A stretch of 64,000 nucleotides of DNA from Mercurialis annua (taxonomy: Eukaryota; Streptophyta; Magnoliopsida; Malpighiales; Euphorbiaceae): assembly GCF_937616625.2 (NCBI RefSeq), contig NC_065570.1:39625665-39689664 (forward strand), in the 5' to 3' direction. Positions 1 to 11,159 of this stretch are shown in pieces (within the stretch, counting starts at the first letter, position 1; each line of letters starts with the position of its first letter). Position numbers and translations under genes: made by a program. A model generated the notes under the pieces. The model searched no databases, was not told where the DNA came from, and saw only the letters and a program-made list of their open reading frames with translations.

Positions 1-346
1 TCACGTGATCTAAAAGTAATAATCTAGGAGCTACTAACTCAGGCGAGATTAATACCGAAAAACTACTCCTAAGTTAAAACAATCCGGAGATTGCGAGATA
101 AAAAGCACTGGGCTTGGTTTTTGATTGATTGATTTGTTGATACAAGAATAATGAAGCTCTGAGCTATTTATAGCTCCTCCTAACCAAGATTCCTAATCTA
201 AGTAGGACTAAAACTCTAGAAAGAAAAATACTCCTAATGAGTCACAAACTCCTAATAAGAAGAAAAGCAATAATTAAAAGGCTTTTCTTTGGGCCTGAAT
301 CCCTCGTACGCCCACATGATGCTCCTATCCAACAATGCCCCCAACA
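1..346 (-). repeat. Probable 3' LTR of the Tat element (partial)
   Basis: On the minus strand a TGTTGGGGGC start at 346 resembles the usual start of Tat/Retand LTRs, and a TATAAATAG box lies at 172-164. The far end is not visible. The exact start is uncertain, because a purine run (AAAAGGGG) near 476-483 could be the polypurine tract of a longer LTR. There is no second copy in the window to compare. Confidence 0.55.
164..172 (-). promoter_or_regulatory. LTR TATA box
   Basis: The minus strand reads GAGCTATAAATAGCTC, a TATA box inside a short inverted repeat, in the presumed 3' LTR. It would start transcription away from the element body, out of the window. Confidence 0.5.
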
Positions 347-483
347 AGCTTGAAACATTTATTTTTGGGCTTGTTCTTCTCTTAATACTTTCTTTGATAC
401 TTCCCGGCCCAATACTGAGGCCCAAATCATCGAAAGGGGATTTTAAAGGGGTGCGCATCTATTGATCTTTCGGTACCCCTTTT

Positions 484-752
484 GTGCCACATCATCACCA
501 GCTGTCCTCCACGATGTCACGCCTTAACTCCACGACCTTTCGGCTTCCTCTGATTTTCTCTTTTAAGAAAAGTACCATCTCATTTACTCATTCACCTACT
601 CTCTCTACATTTGTCAAGCTTTCTCTCTCCTCAGCAACTCCAAGTACTCTGCTAAGTCTACTCTGGTAAACTCTCGTCCTCGCCTTTTTCATATCTGAAT
701 CGCCCCTTTAATTAATCGCCTAACTAAGGTGTTTTCTTACTTTGCAGTTACC
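484..752 (+). promoter_or_regulatory. Leader of the antisense mobile-domain gene, with a 5' UTR intron
   Basis: A CT-rich stretch (about 590-640) looks like a plant 5' leader. A GT donor at 666 (ctctg/gtaaac) and a pyrimidine-rich acceptor ending at 747 (tttgcag) mark a likely 82 bp leader intron. The next ATG, at 753, sits in an excellent context (taccATGGct). This suggests the antisense gene had its own promoter. It rests on sequence signals only. Confidence 0.5.
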
Positions 753-2370
753 ATGGCTGCTCCTAATGATACCATCGCCACTCAAGTGACCGATAAGATC
801 AACGAGATCCACACCGCAGCTCCAAACACCGATTTTCAGGTAATAATTAAAACCAATGACGATCAAGAGTGTGTTGGTCCGATTCTAGTTTCACCCAGCC
901 ATCTATGCGAAATTGCCACTCCGTTTCACGAAGAAGTCCACCACGATTCTCACTCGCCCATCAGTCATCCATCTGGGTGAACATAATGTTCAGAAACTGG
1001 CTGACCGAGCACAAGGGTTATCAAGAATGGGTGAACCGATTAAAACCTCATTTCGGCCAACTGTGGAAAGATGTTGGAATATATGAAATGATCGGCCTCT
1101 GCAAGGCGAGCAGACCAATAGCAAAGCATTACACTATGGGTGCTTCCCTCTTCTGGTCGACCGCCGTCAACTGTTTTTGCTTCAAGTTCGGCATGATGAC
1201 CGTCACTCTTTTGGACATGGCTGCTATTCTAAACATCCCAGTTATCGGCGAACGTATCTCGCCCAACTTGGACGCAGATATCCCCATTTTCAAGTTGACG
1301 AAAGCCTAAAGGAGCTATGGTCCATTCGTCAACCTTTTTATGGGCGAAGAACCTTACAAGCCCGACACGAGAGAACACATTGCTTTCCTTGCATTTTTCG
1401 TGGCGAAATTTTTCCTTTGCACTTCATCATTCAGAGTCAAAACTGGCTGTTTTACACTCGCCGCTGTTCTGGCCGAAGGACGGAAATGCAACCTTGGCGA
1501 ATTCATGCTAGCTCACTTGTACAGAAGTATGAGCGAGATCGCTCCTCACGCCGAACAACGGGTCTTCCAATGCCCTAGTGGTCCACTATGGGTCCTTCAA
1601 TTATGGCTCGCCCTTTACTTTCCTGAGCTCTTTGAAGTCGGCCCCCATATCAAAGCCGAACTGTGCGGTTATCAATTAATTGCTGCTGGTACTCGCCTTC
1701 CCCATATCCTGGATGTTCTGGAGGTGTTCACCAACTCCGTTCGCACTTCAGAGCTATTTTGCCCGATTTTGACTTTGTAATATCCTCCATCCTGGTTGTA
1801 CCTGGCTGGGACAGCGATGATACAGAATAAGCAATGGCCGATCCCAAACGGAAACTTGGAGGCCAATATTGGGGTAGCTCCTTAAAAAGCAGAAATTTGA
1901 TCGCCGGTTTGGAGTATAACCGCAGTAGTATAAAGGCTTACTGCCCTAACTATGTGGCTCGGCAGTTCGGCTACAATCAAGGAATTCCCTGTCCTTTATT
2001 GATCTCCGTCAATAATCGTGGGACCTACAGACCCTCAGTCGAAAACTATGTCGATCTTCAATTCATAACTCGCCTTAATAGAGCCTATCTTCCCCTTATA
2101 TCAGAAATTTCTCGCCCCTCTACCTTACCAAAATGTACCCCTGAATTTGATAGCTGGTGGGCTTCGGTTGTAGAATCGTGTTTCGACCTTTCTCCAAAAG
2201 AAATCCTCTCTCTTCATAATTTTTCTTTACCTCCTTTATCAAGAAACCCAACTCATGCAGATCTATTTCTTTTGCAGGCACCAAAACGTCCAAAATTCGA
2301 AGCTAACCTATTCCATCTTTTTGAAATTTCTAGGTTCGAACGCTTTTATAAGTTCAAAATGACCCATTAG
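753..2370 (+). pseudogene. Plant mobile domain (PMD, aminotransferase-like) region, antisense to the gypsy element
   Basis: The fragments together look like a plant mobile domain (PF10536-type). The block around 1000-1300 has HFGQLWKDVGIYEMIGL, FWSTAVNCFCF and MTVTLLDMAAILNIPV, matching the family pattern of ...LWK..GI.EAI...FW...TF.F..GEMT.TL.DVA...G.PV. It continues at 1340-1780 (REHIAFLAFFVAKFF) and 1834-2370 (SWWASVVESCFDLSP). The reading frame changes at about 960-1010, 1310-1340 and 1780-1834, so this copy is broken. PMD proteins occur in host silencing factors (MAIL1/MAIN) and as passengers of plant transposons. Here the position between integrase and 3' LTR on the opposite strand marks it as a Tat extra ORF. 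The start at 753 is chosen for its context after the leader intron. Confidence 0.75.
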
Positions 2371-2684
2371 ATCGGCCTTGTATAAACCTTAGAATGCAGC
2401 GTCATAGGCGAATCGCTAGGACTAAGTACAACGAAACAATGAAAAAAGTTTAGAAAGAAAAATATGAAAAAACTTACCCTTATGAATTCTTCTTAGCTCA
2501 TATTCGCCCTAAATTCAAGTATAAGAGTCCACCAGTTCCTAAGTGTAACATGTCCACCCCAAATCCAATTAAAATGCCTAAGAAACAAATTAATAGTCTC
2601 AGCCGATCATAAATAGCGAAGGGGTCACTTATACTGGCATCAGATGCCCTTCTGATGTCGAGGCGATAAGTGAATTGATCAAAA

Positions 2685-3224
2685 ATGGCTATACTAGAAT
2701 ACCAGGTAACGAAGATAACATTTCGCCTTTCAAAGTCTTCTTCATTTTGTACTAACTTTTGCTTTTCAGTTGGCGTGCCGAGGTGGGGTAAGGGCGATGT
2801 TTATGATACCGACGGCGAAGATCCACCGGAAGCAAAGAAGTCCAGACGAAAGCGCCCGGCGCCTAAGAAATCGTCCAAGAAGGAGCCGAAACTCAAGAAA
2901 GTGAAGGCTGATCTCTCCGGGTCTCGCCTCTTTGATCCCACTCCTTCTGATCTTGAAACAAATCGCCCTTCCAGAAGTGCTCATTCATCTTCAAGGGGAG
3001 ATACCCAGAATGGGGGCGATCATACTTGCGACGAAGGCATCTCCCTTCAAGAAAACCGCTCGTCTCAAAAGACTTCTTCTGAGGTAGCCCCAACGGTGTC
3101 ACAGATGCTCAACTTCTCACCGCTTCCTGCTTTGCACTCGCCGCTAGGTTCGGACCTGGTGAACCTCCCCGCTCGTCTTGCTGCCAAGACTAAGGTACCT
3201 CAACTTTGCTCATTATTACCTTAA
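2685..3224 (+). pseudogene. Basic, NLS-rich middle exon of the antisense mobile-domain gene
   Basis: A GT donor at 2705 and a ttttgcttttcag acceptor ending at 2769 bound a small intron. The exon that follows encodes a strongly basic stretch (KKSRRKRPAPKKSSKKEPK at about 2839-2895) that looks like a nuclear localisation signal, then a Ser/Pro-rich part. It lies between the PMD part and the coiled-coil part on the same strand, so I read all three as one gene. The join to the upstream part (2370-2690) is not clear. Confidence 0.5.
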
Positions 3225-3247
3225 TAGTAGTCTTATCAGCTGATCTT

Positions 3248-3973
3248 CTATTTTGGCAAAACATGGCATATTCCTGATGACGCTCCGGCGAAACACGAAA
3301 ACTTGGCGGCAAAAGCAGCGGCTTTCCTTAATTCTGATAGTGAGGATGAGGAACTGCCTATGCCGGAGGGCGAAATATATCCGAAGTTACCAGTGGGCCT
3401 TCTGAGAGCTGGGGCGATCACCTGGACGTTGTTGGCTCGCTGAAAGCTCAAGGTGTAACTATCTTCAAGTCGCCTGACGACTTTGAAAAGATTAAAAACG
3501 CTGCAACTACCCTGGCCGACGCTCCTCTAGAAATTCTTAGCGAGAAGGCTCGTGGTGCCATGGTCAAGCTGTCTGCATCGCTCCCTGCCTTCCAGAAAAT
3601 TTATAACGAGGCGACGCAGATCCAGACGGAACATGACCAATTAACCCTTCAGGAGGCCGAAGCCAAGGAAAAGTTGGAGGCGCTGAAGAATTCTGTGAAA
3701 TCGGCCGTTTCAGATTTGACTAATCGCTGGGACCACGCCAAGGAGCTGCAAGATAAAATATCCACCCTGAAGATCGAACTGGAAACTGAAGAGAAGGGCA
3801 TAGGCGAACTGCAGGTCTCCATGGACAAAAGCTTGCTTGAAGGGGTTGATGTGAAGAAAAGCCGGAATATGCTGAAACAAAGCATCGCTAAGATGAAGCC
3901 CAAAGTGGATGAAGCTCGCAAGTCTTTCAGCACTGTTCGCAGTGAAATCGGCGATATTCTCAGCCATTTTTAG
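3248..3973 (+). pseudogene. C-terminal coiled-coil exon of the antisense mobile-domain gene
   Basis: Acidic sequence (NSDSEDEELP near 3330-3360) is followed, from about 3393 in another frame, by an open frame to the TAG at 3971-3973. Residues rich in E, K, L and A in heptad-like spacing (for example LQEAEAKEKLEALKNSV) predict a long coiled coil. Passenger PMD proteins often end in such a helix. The frame change near 3390 could be a frameshift or an unrecognised intron. No function beyond this is claimed. Confidence 0.55.
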
Positions 3974-4388
3974 ATTTTTCCAAGCCCAGAACAATTTATT
4001 TTCTTTATAATTTTGTAATACTTGATTTTTAGTACTTTATTGATCGGCCTGGTGGCCGTATCTTGTCACAATTGGAACTCAATTTAATTTCGTATATGAA
4101 TCGGCCAGTTGGCCGAAAGTTTTGTTAATGCTTGAGTTGGTGCTGTTTTCCTGTTATCATATCGTTATCGGTCTACAACTAGTCCGATATATAGAATTTT
4201 ATTTCATAATGACTCATTACATGTGTTTGGGAAAAACGGAGGCCCCATTGAAAAAACACAAACAATAACAATTAAGAACTGAAATTACATTAAATATGTA
4301 AACATCGGTTTTCTGAAACGCCGAACGATCAACATTTTACATGAACATTGGTCAACTTAAAACGTTCGGCGAATATCTTTTGGTATCG
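3974..4388. other. Spacer between the convergent antisense gene and integrase
   Basis: About 400 bp without coding capacity. It contains degenerate GGCC-centred inverted repeats (GATCGGCCTGGTGGCCG near 4041 and ATCGGCCAGTTGGCCG near 4100). It separates the 3' ends of the plus-strand PMD gene and the minus-strand pol. Confidence 0.5.
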
Positions 4389-5480
4389 TTACTCCTCGTC
4401 GGCTCCAAATAGTCGTCGGTCAATGTTCTCCCAACAACTAGGGACGTATTTCTTTAGAAACTGACCGTTGATCGCCCTATCGTGCTCCTCTCCGTCAATA
4501 TTTGCCAGCACATATGCCCCACCAGTTAACTTGGTGGTCACAATAAACGGGCCTTCCCAGTTCGGGCTCCATTTTCCAAGTCGCCTGTCTTTGTGGCCAA
4601 TAGGTAGAATCGCTTTCCATACCATATCGCCTATAGCGAATGACTTGGGTTTTACACGCTTATTGTACGCCCTTTCGACCCTTCTTTTCTGGGCTTCAAG
4701 GTGATCTAGCGCGGCTAGTCTATCCTCGTCGAGGTCCAAGGAGTCTATCACCATCTTGTCAAAGTAATCGTCCTTGGATAAATTATTCTAATATAGACGG
4801 CGAGTTGACATGACAGAAAGCTCCATTGGCAGCATTGCATCATATCCATACACCATTCGGAAAGGCGAAGTTCCGGTGGCCGACTTCTGGCTGGTCCTAT
4901 TCGCGCAAACTGCTTCTGACAACAAAACATGCCATTGTCTTGGGTTTTCTTCAACCATTTTTTGAACTATAAGCTTAATAGCTTTGTTCGTTGCCTCGGC
5001 CTGTCCGTTGGCTTGCGCATAGTATGGCGTCGAGTGTACCATTTTTATCTTCATCTGAGAAGCCCACCAAACTATATCGCCTCCTGTGAACATGGTCCCT
5101 TGATCTGTGGTTATTGATTCGGGTAATCCGTGTCGATGGACGATGTATTCCTTGAAGAACTTGATCACAGCTTCTTGCGTAGGCGATTTCAGGGGCTTGG
5201 CTTCAACCTATTTGATGAAATAGCAAGTGGCGATGATAAGAAAAGTATGGCCATCTGACAAGCCAGGATATATCTTCCCTATAAGGTCGACCGCCCATCC
5301 TCTAAATGGTCGTGGCTTGATAATGGAGTGTAGTTCTTCGGCCGGGACATGCTGTATAGGACCACATTTCTGACAAACCTCGCACCCCTTAGCGTATCTT
5401 ATGTAGTCTTGTTCCATCTTCGGCCAATAGAAGTCGTATTTATGGATCAGCCATCTCATTCTAGGGCCCGCCTGGTGAGC
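4389..5480 (-). pseudogene. Tat integrase (zinc-binding part, core, C-terminal part)
   Basis: From 5480 downward: an H2C2-like zinc region (DFYWPKMEQD, then CEVCQKC), the first core Asp in WAVDLIG near 5290, the second in TTDQGTMF (5110-5085) and the Glu in QAEATNK near 5000. The C-terminal integrase part ends at 4389 with FLKKYVPSCWE. Integrase would insert the cDNA copy into nuclear DNA. In-frame stops near 5208 (a TAG where a Trp codon is expected) and near 4787 break it. All three core acidic positions remain, but the stops make it inactive. Confidence 0.85.
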
Positions 5481-5499
5481 GCCAGCTATCCCTTCGTGT

Positions 5500-6308
5500 A
5501 CTTCGGCCATTGCTAGCATTGCTTCCTTGGGGCCGATGCATCTGAAAAGTAGCCATTCAAAGCCCTTTTTGTACAAATCGCCTGCCAAAACCCCGTAGTT
5601 TAGGGCCAAGGTCCTTAACCTCCTATTTGTATGGTCTGACTTCTCAAACCAGTTTAAGATTTCAATTCTCCAATCTTGGTCAACATCAAGTTGGTAGGCT
5701 GAAAATCTCCTTTCGTCAATGGTGATGCCCCCAGTATGAAGATTCGGCATTTCTCTTTCTATTGCATCCAAGTGGAGGTTCATTTTGTACCCACTACCAT
5801 GCTGAGCTAAATCATTTGCAACAACATTATCGGCTCTCTCGGTGTATTCTATCCTTGTATCCTGAAAGCCTTCGATGAGATGTTTTGCCTTGTTGCAATA
5901 CCTTACCAGTAATTCGGACTCGCATTTGGATTCTCCAATTACTTGTTTGATAACCAACAAAGAATCGCCTCTAACGTTGATCGCCTTTGCCCCCAGTTCA
6001 GCCAAGATCTCGAGACCGAATATTAGGGCTTCGTATTCTGCCTGATTGTTGGTACACTCAAATTGGAGTTTGAACGACAGCCGGTAAGATGCCCCCAGGG
6101 GCGAGACAATGTGTACTCCGGCGCCTGCCCCCTGGCTTGTCCTGGACCCGTCGAACCACATCTCCCATATGGCTATGTCGCAAAAACTAATTGTTTCCTC
6201 CATGAGGGTAATTCCAGGATGATCGGCTAAGAAATCGGCCAACACTTGTCCTTTGACTGCCCTTGGGGGACATATACTAATGTAAACTTGGACATTGCAA
6301 TCGCCCAC
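5500..6308 (-). pseudogene. Second (archaeal-type) RNase H domain of Tat pol
   Basis: Contains MWFDGSRTSQGAGAGV (first Asp), the Glu in NQAEYEALIFGL and RGDSLLVIKQV, the typical aRNH layout DGS..G.G.G / N..AEY.A / V..DS..V. A second RNase H after the usual retroviral one defines the Tat lineage. It is open for several hundred codons and continues into the integrase zinc region. Confidence 0.85.
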
Positions 6309-6580
6309 TTCCCAATTCGATTTCTTAAGTATGGTTTCGATAGAATATACTTAATAATATCGGTCTGGGACAGTACGTACACCAATACCGGTAACATGTA
6401 ATATTGAAGCTTGCAACATGTGAAGTACAAACACAAGCACATTTTCTCTATGTTTCTATAGCGAATCTCCGTATCGGTCAATCCACGGCTTAAGTAATAG
6501 ACCGCTCTTTTGACCCCGTTATCTTCTTGGGCAAGCATGCACCCCAAGGATTCGTGTGCAGCCGATAAATAAAGCAGCAA
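6227..6580 (-). pseudogene. First RNase H domain of Tat pol
   Basis: LYLSAAHESLGCMLAQED matches the Ty3-type RNase H start (normally LYLA.S....LVQE), followed by VYYLSRGLTDTE.RY and a KYILSKP block. It follows RT and precedes aRNH, as in Tat elements. It overlaps the aRNH frame at about 6227-6308 because of a frameshift. Confidence 0.8.
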
Positions 6581-6678
6581 TGGCTTATTCGGCTTTGGGG
6601 GGGGTCATAACCGGAGGTTTGGCCAAGTACTCTTTCAGGTCGTCGAAGACCCTCTATTGCTCGCCCGTCCATATCCAA

Positions 6679-7850
6679 TCATCGGTCTCTTTTCCTCAAA
6701 GCAAGACACTCACTGTGAAGTTGGCCTGCTGTGTTTGCTATAAACCGTCTGAGGAAATTAATTTGACCGATGAGCCTCTGGAGCTGCTTCTTGGTTTTGG
6801 GTGGTTCAGCATTGATGATCGCCTTGGCTTTATTCTTGTCTATTTCTACTCCCCGCTGGTGAACCAAGAAACCCAAGAAGTTTCCAGCCGAAACGCCGAA
6901 AGCGCATTTTAGAGGATTCATTTTTAATCTGTTACATCGTATGCGTTCGAACCCTTTCCGAAGATTGGCCAGATGAACTTCACTGGTATTCAATTTGACC
7001 ACCACGTAGTCGATGTAAACTTCAAGGCAATCGAGACCTCTGAATATTTTGTTCATCGCTCTCTAGTAGGTTGCCCCCGCGTTTTTTAAGCCAAAAGGCA
7101 TGACGACCCATTCGTACGCTCCTATCGGCCCGGGACATCGAAAAGCCGTTTTGGATACGTCCTCTTTGCTGATTGGTACTTGGTTGTATCCAGAATGTGC
7201 GTCGAGAAAACTGAGTATCGTGTGCCCCGTTGCTCTATCTATCAGCATATCGGCCACAGGCATAGGGTATTCGTCTTTAGGTGTTTGAGGTTTCGAAAAT
7301 CTACGCACACCCTTAGCTTTCCATTTTTCTTCATCACCGGGACGATGTTGGAGAGCCATTCGGTGTGCTGGGCTTCCCGAATAAACTTAGCATCTTCCAA
7401 ACGTTTAATTTTGTCCTAGATGAGTGTATCCGCTTCCCTTGACATTCGTCGGGGGGGTTGCCGAAACGGCCGAAATCCACTTTTCAAGGGGAGCTTATGC
7501 TCGGCGATATCGGGATCAAGGCCCGGCATCTCATCGTACGACCAGGCAAAACAGTCGCGGAACTCAATGAGTAAAGCGATCAGACATCCTTTGAATTCCT
7601 TGTCTAATCCGACGTTGACATATATAGGCTTGGGCGATTCAGCTGTCCCCAAGTTTACTTCGAGAAGGTCGTCTTGTACTTGGGCAGGATCATCTTCCAG
7701 TTTCCCTGTTGCCAGCTGTATATCTCCAATTTTCAGCGATCCTGTTGGATCTTGATCTTGGTCTTCATAGATGCATTCGGCTGATGCAATGTCGTACAGC
7801 GAGGCCAACTGTCTGATCTTCTCCCTTAATTCTTTATGTCGTGCTATCAT
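6679..7850 (-). pseudogene. Tat reverse transcriptase, broken, with a YIDY active site
   Basis: From 7850 downward: the linker LPLKSGFRPFRQPPRR; palm motif LSFLDAHSGYNQVPI at about 7215-7170; MPFGLKNAGATY at 7100-7063; then VYIDYVVVK near 7015. The usual YIDD box has become YIDY, which removes one catalytic Asp. Stops near 7060 and 7415 and a frameshift near 7300 split the domain. The order and spacing to RNase H fit Ty3/gypsy pol. Confidence 0.85.
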
Positions 7851-8230
7851 TCTAAACGCTTGAGGATAGTAGATCGGTCGTTGCCCCCTAGGGTTACTGA
7901 TGCTGGCCGATCCGAGTTGACTAATAGGCGAGGTACACTTATCTCCCCTTTTGAACTAAGGGATTATATGTTCCGCACTTCCTCATCATATAAACGTTCT
8001 TCAAGTACATTATGGTCTTCGCCGAAGGGGTTGGGGTCGCCCTGTACGACTTCGGCTTCACCGTCGTCTCGCCATATGAATAGCATCTGATGCATGGTCG
8101 ACGGTATACACATATTGGAGTGTATCCAATCTCGGTCGAGTAAAATGTTGTAGTTGCTTCGGACGTTGACCACAAAAAACCCTTCTTCAGTTTCTACTCG
8201 CCCAACCCTTATTCGGAGGGTAATGTATCA

Positions 8231-8428
8231 TTAAGCCGGCGTCTCGCCTCCGGCGAAATCGGTCATGTAGACATCAGTTGGGTCAAGCTGATCTCGATTT
8301 ATGCCGAGCTTCTTAAGCATCTTTTCCGGCAATATATTGAGCCCATCTCCGTTATCAATAAGGACCCTGTTGACCAATACTCCGTTCAAATCGGCCTTGA
8401 TGTAAAGCGGCCGAATGTGCCTTGTCAT
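8231..8428 (-). pseudogene. Tat aspartic protease
   Basis: The motif VLIDNGDGLNILP near 8365 is the Tat-type protease active site (family form LIDNGSALNV.P). The catalytic Asp is kept and the usual Ser is replaced by Asp. It lies between gag and RT, where the protease belongs. The open stretch is 65 codons, ending in a stop at 8231. Confidence 0.75.
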
Positions 8429-8477
8429 CCTTGTTTGGGGTTTATTAAGTGATACAACTGCCGTGCTATCGGCACTA

Positions 8478-9785
8478 TCACCTTCCCGGGACGATTACAT
8501 CGCCTTCCAACGCCGCCTTCTGCCCAGGCTTGCTCCTGTACGAATCGGGGAGCGTAACTACTTTCACTCCATACTCGTCCCTCACGACCGGCACCCAAGC
8601 TTTCAGGACCCCCTTTTTGTGCGAAACAATGACCTCACGGTCTTTGGGCAATTTCGCCTTTAACCAACCGTCTTTGTGGGATACAAGCACATCTCTGTAG
8701 GATGGTTTCTCACCAAGGTCTACTTCACTCATGTGAGCCTCTGTCCTGTAACTTGTGTCGACAGAATCAGCTGTTCGGCTTGCTTGTTTTGGGACCCATA
8801 TCTTTCTGATCTTGGGAGTTCGCTGATCATATGGCTCGGTATTCGTATTGATCTGGCCCTTGCCTCCCAACCTTTCAATTATAGGCCTATTTCCTTGCCT
8901 GTCACTAGGAGCCAATTTTGCATCATGATTCGCCCTCGACTCCTGTCGTAACCTCTGCATTCGCCTCTTTTGGGTTTTTGTCATACGAGGGGTCTCCTCT
9001 GTTGGCCGAAAAATCCTTTTGAACAAGGTCTTAGACCCCCGCTGTAGCTGATGCTTCTGCCACTGCTCCGTGGGCGCTCTGGGTTTGAATGTCTTGGGAT
9101 GCTCCCTCGCAGTTTCGGCCTTCTCGGCTTTGAAACATGTACTGCATGACGGGAAGGTCATTTTTGCAGTAGGCGAGCTATGGCGCTTTCTCTTCTATTG
9201 CTGAGGTCGCCCTCTCTCTCCTCGCCATTTTGAGCCATCGGTCTCCACTCTAGGCTTAGGTCTTCTAGGATTCCACTTGCTCTGTATTTGTCCTTGCTCC
9301 AGGAAACTATCAAAGTGAGGCCGAACGGTGTTAATAGAAACATACTTTGCATCAGCCTCTTTCTTTGTCGGAAATAGAAGTTTCCCCTCGTTGATCGCCT
9401 TCTGGATCACGTTCCTGAAGTTCACGCAATTGTTTGTGCTATGTCTCCGGGAATTATGGTACTTACAATAATCCTTTCCGACCAGCTCCTCTGACGGTGG
9501 GATTACGTGACCCTCGCTTAAAGCGATCTATCCATCTTTGAACAAGGCATCGAATATGTCGTCGGCTTTGGTTAGGTCGAAGGAGTATTCCTTCTGTACC
9601 CCCGCGGTTTTGTTTTTCTTAACAAAACCGGGCTTTCGCAGGGCCGAACACTCCAGGGGCTTCGTTCCCAAGAATTCGGCCATGTTGACTTCATCTTCGG
9701 AGCCACTATCTTCACTGTCCGATACAACGGCCACGTCAAGCTGATCTTTGTAGTAAGTCCCCTTAGATGCGCCTATCCAGCAATT
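8478..9785 (-). pseudogene. Tat gag and gag-pol linker, 5'-truncated
   Basis: Near 9470-9420 the frame reads DYCKYH followed by HSTNNCVNF, a Tat gag zinc-knuckle-like signature. Downstream come the charged linker (8478-9161) and upstream an acidic stretch (SDSEDSGSEDE at 9725-9690). A TAG at about 9527 and frameshifts near 9190 interrupt it. The homologous frame cannot be followed past about 9785, where the element ends abruptly. Confidence 0.7.
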
Positions 9786-9789
9786 CTTT

Positions 9790-10430
9790 GGGCCGGTGTA
9801 AACAGTAACAGTTACATTGATTTAAAAAAATGGATTATGTCTTGTTTCTTTTTAGATCTGAAAGAAACTATAGTCTCTCTCTAAATCTGACAATTGCCAA
9901 ACATGTTATTTTTTAAGATAAGTTCGTCCATGTGGCGGAGTATTGTAGCCGGAGGCGGAGCTCCTCTCGTAAGAAATTGAATCGATGGTTTCCGATGATT
10001 GATCATTAGGTAATTGAATCATGGAAAATCCATAAAAAACCAAGTTCTTTTGGTACAGACCAGTGTGATGATAAAGAAATCGACGGTGCCTATGCAGTAC
10101 ACCTTCAGGTGATGAATAGTACCTGATGATTCAACGCTAAAGTGTCCCACTCACTTTCTAGCATGACCCACATTCATTATTTAAATAAGTTTATGTAGTA
10201 CAAAACTATTATTTTCCAATTAAAATAAATATATTTTTATATTATATAATGATACTAATATTTATTTTAATATATAATAATAAATTTATATTAAATAAAT
10301 CTATACATCATTTAAATTAAAATTATTTATAGCCAGATATGTGGTGGTTTGTCCCGCTGTGGTAGGTGTAAACTCGGTATAAATTTGATGTCAATTTAAA
10401 GTAAATAATTTTTTTTATTAAATTGATTAT
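9790..10430. other. AT-rich sequence with no gene seen
   Basis: No coding frame, terminal repeat or known motif was found. The part from about 10180 to 10330 is nearly pure A/T. Confidence 0.5.
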
Positions 10431-11115
10431 AAATTTAAATTTGACTTAGTTTAATTAAAATTAGTCTATTCTAATCAAATTAATTTATAAATAATTTACA
10501 TATCAAAAATAACACACAAAGTGACAAATGAACTAATAGTAAACTTAATGTAAATTATCTAAGTATTTACTGAAGTGAAATTTAAAATAAATTTAAAATA
10601 AACCGCGTAAAGTCAATGTAAATTTAATGTGAATTTAATGTAGACTCCATGTGACCTTAATGTGAACTTAATATGAACTTAATATAATCTCAACATAAAC
10701 TCAATGCCAACTTAATATAAATTTTGGATAAATTGTTATAAATTTAAAATTAATTTAATCTAATAAAATTAATTTATTTGTAGTTTAAAAATAAATTTCC
10801 AAAAAGACAACTAAATTAATAGTAAATTAAAAATAAATATATAAGTTTATTACAGTGGTTGGTATGAATTCAATATGAACTCAACGTAAACTCAATATAG
10901 ATTCAATGTGACCTTAATTTTAACTCAATGTGAATTTAATATAAATTTAATATAAATTCAATGTAAACTCAATGTCAACTTAATATAAATTTCGGATAAA
11001 TTTAAAATTAATTTAGTCTAATCAAATTAATTTATTTGTAGTTTAAAAATAAATTTTCAAAGAGATAACTAAACTAATAGTAAATTCAAAATAAACTATC
11101 TAAGTTTATTACAGT
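10430..11115. repeat. Tandem repeat, unit about 257 bp, 2-3 copies
   Basis: The block 10738-10858 (taaaattaatttaatctaat ... agtttattacagtgg) recurs at 10995-11115 with about 85 percent identity by eye. A more diverged version lies at 10430-10580. Between them are minisatellite-like runs of short variants of ctcaatgtaaac / cttaatgtgaac (about 10590-10710 and 10860-10990). No protein is encoded. Confidence 0.7.
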
Positions 11116-11159
11116 TGCCAAAATAAAGAGAATTTTGAAATTTAATGTAATCACAAATA

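Larger units (their letters stand above)
1..9790 (-). mobile_element. Decayed Tat/Retand-lineage Ty3/gypsy retrotransposon
   Basis: Read on the minus strand, the order is gag (9785-8478), protease (8428-8231), reverse transcriptase (7850-6679), RNase H (6580-6227), a second archaeal-type RNase H (inside 6308-5208) and integrase (to 4389). A long antisense gene region and a 3' LTR follow. The doubled RNase H and the antisense extra gene before the 3' LTR are traits of the Tat lineage. Many stops and frameshifts interrupt it, so it cannot code for a working polyprotein. Homology stops near 9785-9790 inside gag, and no 5' LTR or primer site follows, so the copy is truncated at its 5' end. The left LTR may run off the window. 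Confidence 0.9.

Noticed and set aside
252..458. Minus-strand 68-codon frame
   Set aside because: It lies in LTR-like sequence at the 3' end of the Tat element and has no protein features.
484..669. Possible first coding exon before the mobile-domain gene
   Set aside because: The Ser/Thr/Leu-rich translation reflects a CT-rich leader. The splice donor at 666 and the strong ATG at 753 make it 5' UTR.
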